Notes: a model not told the origin generated them from the letters alone. A stretch of 6,356 bases of DNA from Candidatus Magasanikiibacteriota bacterium (GCA_026396555.1 JAPLWO010000027.1:1-6356); one strand, 5' to 3'; counted from the stretch's first letter, positions 1 to 5,541 are shown. A program made the numbers and translations.

Positions 1-160
<160 letters not shown>

Positions 161-261
161 GATACGATTGGTTTTATTGAATAGAATTTAGGACCACTAG
201 CACCATCATTTCCTACGCCAATCGATAGCGTATTCCATGACATGTTTAGTTGTCACATCTT

Positions 262-277
262 GAATTGTAAACGAGCT
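262..277 (-). promoter_or_regulatory. boxA-like antitermination element in the rRNA leader
   Basis: The minus-strand sequence AGCTCGTTTACAATTC matches the E. coli rrn boxA (TGCTCTTTAACAATTT) at 12 of 16 positions by eye. It lies between the rrn promoter and the 16S 5' end, where boxA is expected to load the Nus antitermination complex. The rest of the leader (160-350) shows only weak inverted repeats, including TGACA/TGTCA at 238-255, and no other gene. Confidence 0.5.
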
Positions 278-354
278 TTTTGAAAACGCGACTTTCTTTT
301 TTGCGCCGAGGTCCTTTCGGGCTTCAAACGCTTTCTTTCTTTTCGCGTGTCGGT

Positions 355-383
355 ATTGTACGTGGGGACAAAAGTTCTGTCAA
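355..383 (-). promoter_or_regulatory. rrn promoter (TTGACA-17-TACAAT)
   Basis: On the minus strand a perfect -35 TTGACA (383-378) is followed after exactly 17 bp by a near-consensus -10 TACAAT (360-355). Transcription should start near 348, giving a 16S leader of roughly 190 nt. No other promoter of similar quality lies between here and the 16S gene, so this is taken as the rRNA operon promoter. Confidence 0.85.
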
Positions 384-384
384 G

Positions 385-395
385 AGGCACTGCCT
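385..395. repeat. Perfect palindrome AGGCACTGCCT between the rrn and alr promoters
   Basis: AGGCA and TGCCT flank a single base immediately upstream of the rrn -35 box (383-378), within the divergent rrn/alr control region. It could be an operator or a chance palindrome; nothing else in the window repeats it. Confidence 0.3.
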
Positions 396-432
396 GTGGG
401 TAAGTTTTGGCTAATATTAGGACTCCTTATGA

Positions 433-461
433 TTGCGCTTCAAACCCTCCTCCTATACAAT
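433..461 (+). promoter_or_regulatory. alr promoter, predicted leaderless (TTGCGC-17-TACAAT)
   Basis: A -35-like TTGCGC (433-438) is followed after 17 bp by TACAAT (456-461). The alr ATG begins at 470, only 8 nt after the -10 box, so the transcript should start within about 3 nt of the start codon. No Shine-Dalgarno sequence is present; the nearby CCTCCTCC has the wrong polarity. The promoter is divergent from the rrn promoter, with about 50 bp between the two -35 boxes. Confidence 0.6.
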
Positions 462-469
462 AAATCAAT

Positions 470-1583
470 ATGAAAAAGCTACTGAATGCTATTCGAACCA
501 TAAAGAAAAGGTGGGCAAAATATACGCCCATAATTGAGGTGGTAATTTCTCGAGCAGCGATTTTACATAACCTACACGAATTTCAAAAAACATACCCCAA
601 ATTACAAATCGCACCCGTGCTGAAAAGTAATGCGTATGGTCATGGACTAGTGACGGTTGCGGAAATTTTACAATCAGAAAATATTCCGTTTCTCGCAGTT
701 GATTCTTTATATGAAGCAAACGTATTACGCGAATCAAACGTACACACGCCAATTATGATATTAGATTTTACACCAGTACATAATATTGTTGGAAATCGTT
801 ATAAAAATATTTCATTCGCGATTACAAGCCTGAAACAATTACAAGAACTCGCGAAAACAAAACATGAAGCAACGGTTCATATTAAACTCGACACAGGCAT
901 GCATCGACAAGGGTTGCTGCCAAATGAAATTTCAGAAGCGATTAAAATTTTACAACAAAATAAACATATTCACGTTGAAGGAATTTACTCACATTTTGCG
1001 AATGCACATCGAGCAGATAAACAGTCGGAAACTCAGGCGCAGATTTCAATCTGGGAAGCTGGCATTACGCAAATCAAAACACAGATAAAAGGAATCAAAT
1101 ACTTTCATTTAGCAAATACAGCAGGCGCCTACTTTATGAAAGATGCGACATGTAATCTGGTGCGCAGTGGAATTGGAATCTTTGGACACAACCCATCGCC
1201 ATTTACACAAATGGATTTAAAACTAGCGTTGCGGATGGAGACAATGATTGGTGGTATAAAAAAAATTAATGCTGGCGCTTGTGTTGGATATAACAGCCAC
1301 AATTCCACTCGGTTATTTTGAAGGATTGGATCGGCGACTTTCAAATAAAGGAATCGTGATAGTTCGTGGAGTTGAGTGCCCTATTATCGGTGACGTGAGT
1401 ATGAATATTACAAGCATCGATGTATCACGAATAAACGATATCAAATTGGGTGAAAAAGTTGTAGTAATCAGCGACCATTCAGGAGACAAAAATTCAGAAG
1501 AACAGATCGCTGCGCAGATTGGCGCGATCCCTTACGAAATTTTAGCGCGGATACCAGGACATCTCCATCGACGAGTTGAATAA
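470..1583 (+). pseudogene. alr: Alanine racemase, interrupted by an internal deletion/frameshift
   Basis: Alanine racemase is a cytoplasmic PLP enzyme that converts L-alanine to the D-alanine used for peptidoglycan. The first frame (470-1321) has the PLP lysine in LKSNAYGHG (K52), the KLDTGMHRQGL segment (139-149), HLANTAG (213-219), RSGIGIFG (232-239) and the catalytic tyrosine in VGYN (Y274). It then leaves frame and stops. The C-terminal beta-domain resumes one frame over (about 1295-1583) from ATIPLGY, with LSNKG, a PIIGDVSMN stretch and a normal IPGHLHR-type end. Only one base separates VGYN from ATIPLGY, where E. coli Alr has eleven residues. This fits a loss of about 32 nt rather than a one-base slip; restoring it would give about 381 residues, a normal length. 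Either a true pseudogene or an assembly error. Convergent with trmD. Confidence 0.88.
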
Positions 1584-1585
1584 GA

Positions 1586-2233
1586 TCAAATCTTTTTATT
1601 CTTTTTTCGCCACTCCGCAATTTTTTTGTGATTTCCAGAAAGTAATTCTTCTGGTACTTTCAATTTTTTAAAAACTTCTGGCCGCGTATATTGTGGATAC
1701 TCCCCTTCGCCATCTACATTATGAGATTCTTCTGCAAGCGAATTTTCATTTCCTAACACGCCTGGAATTAATCGTACGATCGCATCCATAATAATGAGCG
1801 CTGGCAATTCACCACCTGTCAAAACATACGGCCCGACAGAAATTTCTTCATCAATAAATTCTGCAACGCGCGCGTCAACACCTTCATAGCGGCCGCATAC
1901 AAAAACTAATTCAGAATATTTTTTTGAAAATTCTTGCGCGATTTTTTGCGTGAATGGACGGCCGCTCGCAGCCATTAAAATTACGCATCGTTTTTTATTT
2001 GCACGTGGTGCAGCTTTTTTTATCGCTGCATATAATGGTTCAATTTTCATAACCATTCCCGCGCCACCGCCATATGGTTTATCATCGACTGTCTGATGCC
2101 GATCATTCGTAAACTCGCGCGGATTAATTGTTGCTACAGAAATTTTACCGCCTTTTTGTGCGCGCCCTAAAATCGCCGTATTCGCATACGACGTAATCAT
2201 TTCTGGAAATAATGTAATGGCGGTGAATTTCAT
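1586..2233 (-). CDS. trmD: tRNA (guanine-37-N1)-methyltransferase TrmD
   Basis: TrmD methylates N1 of G37 next to the anticodon, using S-adenosylmethionine, which prevents +1 frameshifting; it works as a homodimer with a trefoil-knot SAM site. The 215-residue product shows the family motifs in order: DRHQTVDDKPYGGGAGM (44-60), ASGRPF (89-94), CGRYEGVD (113-120), SVGPYVLTGGE (132-142), RLIPGVLGN (154-162) and EYPQYTRP (178-185), then a short C-terminal domain with LLSGNH. Arg154 corresponds to a known catalytic arginine; the catalytic aspartate of the H. influenzae enzyme appears replaced by Glu169 (by-eye alignment). It is somewhat shorter than typical 240-residue enzymes, at the C-terminus. 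The TGA stop lies 2 nt from the alr stop. The start codon sits just after a promoter, without a Shine-Dalgarno sequence. Its usual partners khpA and rpsP lie upstream on the same strand but are separated from it. Confidence 0.97.
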   Translation of the reverse strand: MKFTAITLFPEMITSYANTAILGRAQKGGKISVATINPREFTNDRHQTVDDKPYGGGAGMVMKIEPLYAAIKKAAPRANKKRCVILMAASGRPFTQKIAQEFSKKYSELVFVCGRYEGVDARVAEFIDEEISVGPYVLTGGELPALIIMDAIVRLIPGVLGNENSLAEESHNVDGEGEYPQYTRPEVFKKLKVPEELLSGNHKKIAEWRKKNKKI

Positions 2234-2244
2234 AGTGACAGATG

Positions 2245-2273
2245 ATAATACAACAAAATGCTGAAAATTGCAA
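2245..2273 (-). promoter_or_regulatory. trmD promoter, predicted leaderless (TTGCAA-17-TATTAT)
   Basis: Minus-strand TTGCAA (2273-2268), a 17-bp spacer and TATTAT (2250-2245) stand in front of the trmD ATG at 2233. Only 11 nt separate the -10 box from the start codon, so the predicted 5' leader is about 3-6 nt, too short for a ribosome binding site. The promoter lies in the 96-bp gap shared with the divergent membrane-protein gene. Confidence 0.65.
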
Positions 2274-2317
2274 TGGTCCCATTATATTGCTAAAATCAAT
2301 TTATTGCTAAGTGATTT

Positions 2318-2323
2318 TAAAAT
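2318..2323 (+). promoter_or_regulatory. Possible -10 box for the O-antigen ligase-like gene
   Basis: TAAAAT at 2318-2323 ends 6 nt before the ATG at 2330, again placing the expected transcript start at the start codon. No good -35 lies at 16-18 bp; the TTGCTA copies at 2287 and 2304 are at the wrong distances. There is no Shine-Dalgarno sequence before this ATG. Confidence 0.3.
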
Positions 2324-2329
2324 AATTTC

Positions 2330-3525
2330 ATGAAAGAATTCTATCGTCGTTATTTCAGCGGACTGTTGGCCTTCTATATAGCCCTCCGCGCACTCTCATT
2401 TTTTCTTAAAGACAGCTCAGCGTCGCTCGAAATCATCGCTGCGCTCCTCATCGGCGCATTCATATATAGTTGCGTAAAAAATATTTCGCTCGCATGGAAA
2501 TTATTAGTGATCGAATTACTACTCGATGGCGCCGGACATTTTTTTGAATTGCGTTCACTACTTTTGCGCACCTGGTTTTTAGGAATCTTCGCGTGCGCGT
2601 GGATAACTCATAAATTAAAAGCGCGATCAAAAATTATTTTTCCACAAAAAAATATTTCAATTGCACTCGCGATTTTTGGAGCATTTTTTTTCTGGGCAAT
2701 TATCAACGGACTCATGCACAAAAATTCTGTCACCTTTGTACTGCAAGATGCGATGTTATATTTATTTGTGACACTACTTTTTCCGGCGCTTGAATTTGAG
2801 CATGACAATCAAATGATCAATGCGCTCGCAACAAAAATATTTATTTTTGGCACCACAATTTTTTCCGCCATCACCTTCGCGCTGTATTCGAGCCGCCTCT
2901 TTTTTCTTACCGACCCCTACTACCATTGGTTCCGCGATATCGCTGCTGGAAAAATCACTGACTTGGGTTTAAATTTTTTCCGTATCGTATTGCCAGAAGT
3001 GTAGCACTCGCAGCTGCCGCGGTTATCTTCTTCAGCTTTCATTTTGTCGCGAGTCGCGGACAATCGATCGGTTTAGAATTACTCGGCGTCCGCGTCTCCG
3101 GAATAAGCGCGCCTACATCTGACGTGAGCGGCGCAATTCGCCTCGCACTTCTTCCTGATATCATTCGCCATATAAAAGCTCGGCCGTTATTAGGATCGGG
3201 CCTCGGCACCACCATCACCTATCTCGATCCTGTCACACAAACAAATCAAATTCGTACACAATTTGATTGGGGTTATTTACAAATGATTACAGACTTGGGA
3301 ATTCTCGGCACCATCGCATATCTCGCCTTCCTCATAATCATCATGTATCAATTTTCGCGCGCGCACCACAATTCTCCATTCGCGCGCGGCCTCATCGCCG
3401 GCGCAATCGCACTTTTCGTCATAAATATAACGACGCCGGCCCTTTTCCAAGGTTTCGGCGTCTTATACTTTGCGTTTTTAATTGTCGCGACAAAAACAAA
3501 ATTAAATTCCGAGATCATCGATTGA
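2330..3525 (+). pseudogene. O-antigen ligase/polymerase-like membrane protein, frame-interrupted
   Basis: The product is a multi-spanning membrane protein of the Wzy_C/O-antigen ligase type, expected to join or extend lipid-linked glycans at the outer face of the membrane. The first frame (2330-3004, 224 residues) has several hydrophobic helices, for example around residues 9-26, 32-48 and 114-128, and ends abruptly after NFFRIVLPEV. The second frame opens from about 2974 and continues to 3525. It has a helix (VALAAAAVIFFSFHFV), then the family's signature C-terminal half: LLPDIIRHIKARPLLGSGLG, followed by YLQMITDLGILG and two helices. Joined by a -1 shift at the T-run the protein would be about 398 residues, a plausible family length. 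The first frame reads sensibly up to its stop, so a larger internal deletion is also possible. Divergent from trmD; its 3' end overlaps khpA by 24 bp. Confidence 0.75.
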
Positions 3526-3849
3526 CGGAACGTCGTCGTATGCACGTTCGCCCTGATGTGGCTGCTGTTGATCCTGCTGCATGTGACGTGGACCACGAGA
3601 ACCTTCTGGTTCCATGATTTTCAAATTCACACGCGCATTATTTTTTGCACCCACAACTTTTGCAAGTGTACGAACGGCGCGCGCTGTCTGACCTTGACGA
3701 CCGATCACATATCCCATGTCTTCTGGATTAACATGCAACGTAATAAGAACGCCTCGCTCATCAACGGTACGATCGGTCTTTACATCATCTGGGTGCGCAA
3801 CGATCGCCTTAACGATCATCTCTACAAACTCTTGATCTGACTGCTGCAT
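3502..3849 (-). CDS. khpA: KhpA-type KH-domain RNA-binding protein
   Basis: This small cytoplasmic RNA-binding protein has 115 residues and a single KH domain over roughly 1-80. The nucleic-acid-binding GxxG loop is G50-R-Q-G53 within DMGYVIGRQGQTARAVR, preceded by the typical LHVNPED strand, and the domain closes with NARVNLKIMEPEG. Residues 82-115 are a polar, Gln-rich, acidic tail that is probably disordered. In other bacteria KhpA pairs with KhpB in RNA binding linked to cell-envelope growth, and its gene usually lies between rpsP and trmD; here it keeps that order and strand, but other genes intervene. The ATG start is chosen because DQEFVEMIVKA just after it matches the usual N-terminus. 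There is no Shine-Dalgarno sequence. The gene's 3' end overlaps the convergent ligase-like gene. Confidence 0.92.
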   Translation of the reverse strand: MQQSDQEFVEMIVKAIVAHPDDVKTDRTVDERGVLITLHVNPEDMGYVIGRQGQTARAVRTLAKVVGAKNNARVNLKIMEPEGSRGPRHMQQDQQQPHQGERAYDDVPSIDDLGI

Positions 3850-3920
3850 AGCACACGTGAATTACTGATTATGATTATGGTGAGGCTCGCCATGTTTTGC
3901 AGGTCTCACTTCGAGAATTA

Positions 3921-3948
3921 ATTATAGCAAACCGCCAAACGTGCGCAA
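3921..3948 (-). promoter_or_regulatory. khpA promoter (TTGCGC-16-TATAAT, extended -10)
   Basis: On the minus strand TTGCGC (3948-3943) precedes a perfect TATAAT (3926-3921) by 16 bp, and TGC immediately before the -10 makes an extended -10 element. Transcription from about 3914 gives a leader of about 65 nt. A perfect TTGACA lies at 3958-3953 but is 26 bp from this -10, too far for normal pairing. Confidence 0.7.
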
Positions 3949-3963
3949 CTTTTGTCAACATAT

Positions 3964-4009
3964 AAAAAATCAGCACCCTCTCACCATGTTTGTACGGTTC
4001 AAGAATGCT
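3964..4009 (-). terminator. Intrinsic terminator of the Lar-like gene
   Basis: Just past the Lar-like stop codon, the minus strand folds AGCATTCTTGAACC against GGTGAGAGGGTGCT: 12 of 14 positions pair, three as G-U, around a 10-nt loop. The stem is followed by GA and six T residues (3969-3964). The stem is imperfect, but placement and T-run support termination. Confidence 0.65.
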
Positions 4010-4015
4010 TTTGAC

Positions 4016-4405
4016 TTACAAAACCACGCCTATGTCTGCCAACGCTGCAGCCTGCCTGTTCCAGGCGACTTGCGCATCTTCAACACTAGTCGATGAACAC
4101 TTACACCTGTAATCAGAATCGAGCGAGGAGCCGTAATTTCTAAACGCTTTCTCGCGATCAACGTGGCCACACGTGTGACAAAACATGGTGTCGAGCGGCG
4201 GCCGCGTTTCCATCCGTGCAGGAAATCCCCATGCAATCGGATCTGCCCACGCGTCAAACACTTGGTCAGGTTCCCTGCAGTTTGAATTCGGACATCGATG
4301 TTCGCTTTCCGATGCTTGCAGAAATTCCTCGCCCGGTCCTTGATAGCCACACGAACAACAAAACCATTCTCCTGGTATCGGATCTACAGGCCTCTTGGTC
4401 GACAT
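4016..4405 (-). CDS. Two-zinc-ribbon protein resembling Lar-type restriction alleviation proteins
   Basis: The product has 129 residues and two putative zinc-binding modules. The first uses C16/C17, C19, C38 and C43 (FCCSCG, then CPNSNC). The second uses C76 and C79 (FCHTCG) and C101/C103 (CKC), and is followed by AQVAWNRQAA (111-120). A CxxC, a second Cys pair, then an 'A..AWNR' tail is the pattern of Lar-like zinc ribbons, which phages and mobile elements use against host restriction; the similarity is by motif only, so the function is a hypothesis. The ATG at 4405 is chosen over an in-frame GTG at 4426 because a very strong Shine-Dalgarno sequence precedes it. The gene has its own promoter and terminator and sits between khpA and another orphan gene. 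Confidence 0.75.
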   Translation of the reverse strand: MSTKRPVDPIPGEWFCCSCGYQGPGEEFLQASESEHRCPNSNCREPDQVFDAWADPIAWGFPARMETRPPLDTMFCHTCGHVDREKAFRNYGSSLDSDYRCKCSSTSVEDAQVAWNRQAAALADIGVVL

Positions 4406-4409
4406 GATT

Positions 4410-4418
4410 CCTCCTCCT
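4410..4418 (-). promoter_or_regulatory. Strong Shine-Dalgarno sequence of the Lar-like gene
   Basis: AGGAGGAGG on the minus strand ends 4 nt before the ATG at 4405; the first AGGAGG is 7 nt away, an ideal spacing. It fixes the start codon. It is the only strong ribosome binding site in the window, in contrast to alr, trmD, khpA and rpsP, which have none. Confidence 0.9.
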
Positions 4419-4443
4419 TGCGCCACGTTACTGTTCGTTTATC

Positions 4444-4472
4444 ATCCTATTTCTAAAATTCTGTTTTGTCAA
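4444..4472 (-). promoter_or_regulatory. Promoter of the Lar-like gene (TTGACA-17-TAGGAT)
   Basis: A perfect -35 TTGACA (4472-4467), a 17-bp spacer and TAGGAT (4449-4444) on the minus strand predict a start near 4437 and a leader of about 32 nt with the Shine-Dalgarno sequence. The -35 shares its first T residues with the T-run of the upstream terminator. Confidence 0.8.
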
Positions 4473-4525
4473 AATAAAAAACACGGCACGAGGTTACAGA
4501 CGTGACATCTGAAACTTCGTGCCGT
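4471..4525 (-). terminator. Intrinsic terminator of the 4553-4912 gene
   Basis: A long hairpin starts about 28 nt past the stop codon. ACGGCACGA at 4483-4491 pairs with TCGTGCCGT at 4517-4525. The stem continues through one wobble and three more pairs, then an inner CAGA/TCTG stem (4497-4500 with 4508-4511) around a 7-nt loop. On the minus strand it is followed by TTTTTATTTT (4480-4471). There is no T-run on the plus side, so it acts on the minus strand. Confidence 0.9.
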
Positions 4526-4552
4526 AGACACTGATGACTCCCGTTCGGGAAT

Positions 4553-4912
4553 CTACAAACCGCCGCGACCACCGTGGCCACGCCGCATCCGATCCTCGGC
4601 GCCCTGGCTGTACGGGATGCCCGCGTAGTCCGCGGTCGTGCCGCAGCGAGCCGTCGCCTGGGTGCGCGCGTGAGCGACAGCGCGAGCTTCGACTGCATGC
4701 ATCTGCGGCGCAGCGATGGGATTCGGGTCGTGAAACGCGAGCGGGCGCGTCTCGTCCATGATGGGGATGCCCAAACGCATCCGCAAGAGCTTCTCTTCCA
4801 CGCTGTCGAGCGTGCCAGCGCCCGCGAGATCTGCGAGCACTTCATCGGCCGCGACTTTCACCAGCGGCTTGAGCGGGTCGCGCATCAAAATACCTTCATG
4901 TTCCGTCGTCAT
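4553..4912 (-). CDS. Unrecognised small protein with a Gly/Arg-rich tail
   Basis: I do not recognise this protein. From the ATG at 4912 it has 119 residues. The N-terminal half is amphipathic and probably helical (VKVAADEVLADLAG, then VEEKLLRMRLGIPIMDE), the middle is Ala-rich (HAVEARAVAHARTQATARC), and it ends in a basic, glycine-rich RMRRGHGGRGGL. It has no signal peptide or membrane helix. ATG 4912 is preferred because GAGGG lies 6 nt upstream; an in-frame GTG at 4939 would add nine residues (MAEKKVREP) but has no ribosome binding site. The gene has a good promoter and a strong terminator, which argues that it is real although it lacks recognisable homologues. It is GC-rich compared with alr and trmD, suggesting separate origin. 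Confidence 0.65.
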   Translation of the reverse strand: MTTEHEGILMRDPLKPLVKVAADEVLADLAGAGTLDSVEEKLLRMRLGIPIMDETRPLAFHDPNPIAAPQMHAVEARAVAHARTQATARCGTTADYAGIPYSQGAEDRMRRGHGGRGGL

Positions 4913-4963
4913 CGGTTCCCTCACTTTTTTTTCAGCCACGTCAAATTGGGCCTACTGCGGAAT

Positions 4964-4992
4964 ATTACAACATACTTTCCGCGAATTGTCAA
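4964..4992 (-). promoter_or_regulatory. Promoter of the 4553-4912 gene (TTGACA-17-TGTAAT)
   Basis: A perfect TTGACA (4992-4987), a 17-bp spacer and TGTAAT (4969-4964) lie on the minus strand, 13 bp after the rpsP terminator T-run. The predicted start near 4957 gives a leader of about 45 nt to the ATG at 4912. Confidence 0.8.
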
Positions 4993-5005
4993 GAACACTA
5001 TGAAC

Positions 5006-5028
5006 AAAAAAACCGGCCCTGAGGCCGG
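5006..5028 (-). terminator. Intrinsic terminator of rpsP
   Basis: On the minus strand a perfect six-pair stem, CCGGCC/GGCCGG (5028-5023 with 5018-5013), encloses a TCAG tetraloop and is followed directly by seven T residues (5012-5006). It lies about 25 nt past the rpsP stop codon and separates rpsP from the next gene. Confidence 0.95.
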
Positions 5029-5053
5029 AATTTCTATGTGCGAGGCGAGAAAA

Positions 5054-5359
5054 TTATTTCTTCTTTTCTGCGCGAGCTGCACGCTTTTTGGTGATGTGAA
5101 CTTTCTGCTTCTTTTCGCCCTTCGTAAAACCGAAATTGATGAGCAAATTGTTTACAGTCACTGTTTTCTGAACACCATTTTTGATGTAGTGGTCAAGACG
5201 AGCCTGATCAACCGTAAAAACTTTTGGTTTAATGGTTGGGTTGTAGTGGCCGATAGTTTCGAGAGCCTTGCCCCATGGATCGCGTCCTTTTTCAGTAACG
5301 ATCAAACGGTATTGTGGCTGTTTCTTTTTACCGACGCGAGATAATTTAAGTGTTAACAT
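5054..5359 (-). CDS. rpsP: Small ribosomal subunit protein S16
   Basis: S16 is a primary 30S assembly protein that binds 16S rRNA early in folding. The 101-residue product begins MLTLKLSRVGKKKQPQYRLIV, the standard S16 start (T/K-L-x-R-x-G-x-K-K-x-P-x-Y), followed by DPWGKALETIGHYNP (an equivalent of the GxxxExxGxYNP motif), the VDQARLDHYIKNGVQKT helix and NLLINFGF, and ends in a Lys/Arg/Ala-rich tail. The ATG at 5359 is chosen because the in-frame GTG at 5428 would begin upstream of the promoter -10, which lies inside that extension. There is no clear Shine-Dalgarno sequence. In many bacteria rpsP opens an operon with khpA and trmD; here it is monocistronic, with its own promoter and a perfect terminator. 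Confidence 0.97.
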   Translation of the reverse strand: MLTLKLSRVGKKKQPQYRLIVTEKGRDPWGKALETIGHYNPTIKPKVFTVDQARLDHYIKNGVQKTVTVNNLLINFGFTKGEKKQKVHITKKRAARAEKKK

Positions 5360-5409
5360 AATGTGAGGCTGATGAGTCAAATCGTGAGCGCGATTGACGG
5401 ATACGAACA

Positions 5410-5438
5410 AGGATATCAAAAAGTGCACGTGACGTCAA
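5410..5438 (-). promoter_or_regulatory. rpsP promoter (TTGACG-17-TATCCT)
   Basis: Minus-strand TTGACG (5438-5433), a 17-bp spacer and TATCCT (5415-5410) predict a start near 5403 and a leader of about 45 nt without a Shine-Dalgarno sequence. A weaker alternative, TTGACG at 5479-5474 with TTATTT at 5456-5451, also has a 17-bp spacer and abuts the upstream terminator. Confidence 0.7.
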
Positions 5439-5477
5439 GTGGTACTCGGCAAATAAACACTTTCGCTTGTACGCGTC

Positions 5478-5541
5478 AAAAAAAACAGCTCGTCACACGT
5501 AATTCACCATTCAGTTCGAATGTGAAAAGCGTGTGACGAGC
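5478..5541 (-). terminator. Long-stem intrinsic terminator of the 5562 gene
   Basis: A perfect 12-bp stem (GCTCGTCACACG on the minus strand at 5541-5530, pairing with 5499-5488) carries an inner stem of nine pairs with one bulge (TTCAC/GTGAA and ATTC/GAAT) around a 5-nt loop. After TG come eight T residues (5485-5478). It starts about 20 nt beyond the stop codon at 5562. Confidence 0.93.

Noticed and set aside
300..330. boxB-like hairpin in the rRNA leader (CCCGAAAGGA)
   Set aside because: Only two consecutive pairs close the GAAA loop before mismatches, so a functional hairpin cannot be supported.
1581..1605. Terminator between the convergent alr and trmD genes
   Set aside because: AAGAT-CAA-ATCTT followed by T residues is present on the plus strand, but the five-pair AT-rich stem is too weak and lies within trmD coding sequence.
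4030..4350. Alternative minus-strand frame overlapping the Lar-like gene
   Set aside because: The other frame has the strong Shine-Dalgarno, paired cysteines and matching promoter; this one has none.
4574..5344. Long plus-strand open frame (256 codons) antisense to the 4553 gene and rpsP
   Set aside because: It runs through a terminator and a promoter of the minus-strand genes, encodes no recognisable protein and lies opposite the certain rpsP gene; it is an antisense by-product of GC-rich codon use.
5360..5428. N-terminal extension of rpsP from GTG 5428
   Set aside because: The predicted promoter -10 (5415-5410) lies within the extension, and S16 proteins normally start at the equivalent of the ATG at 5359.
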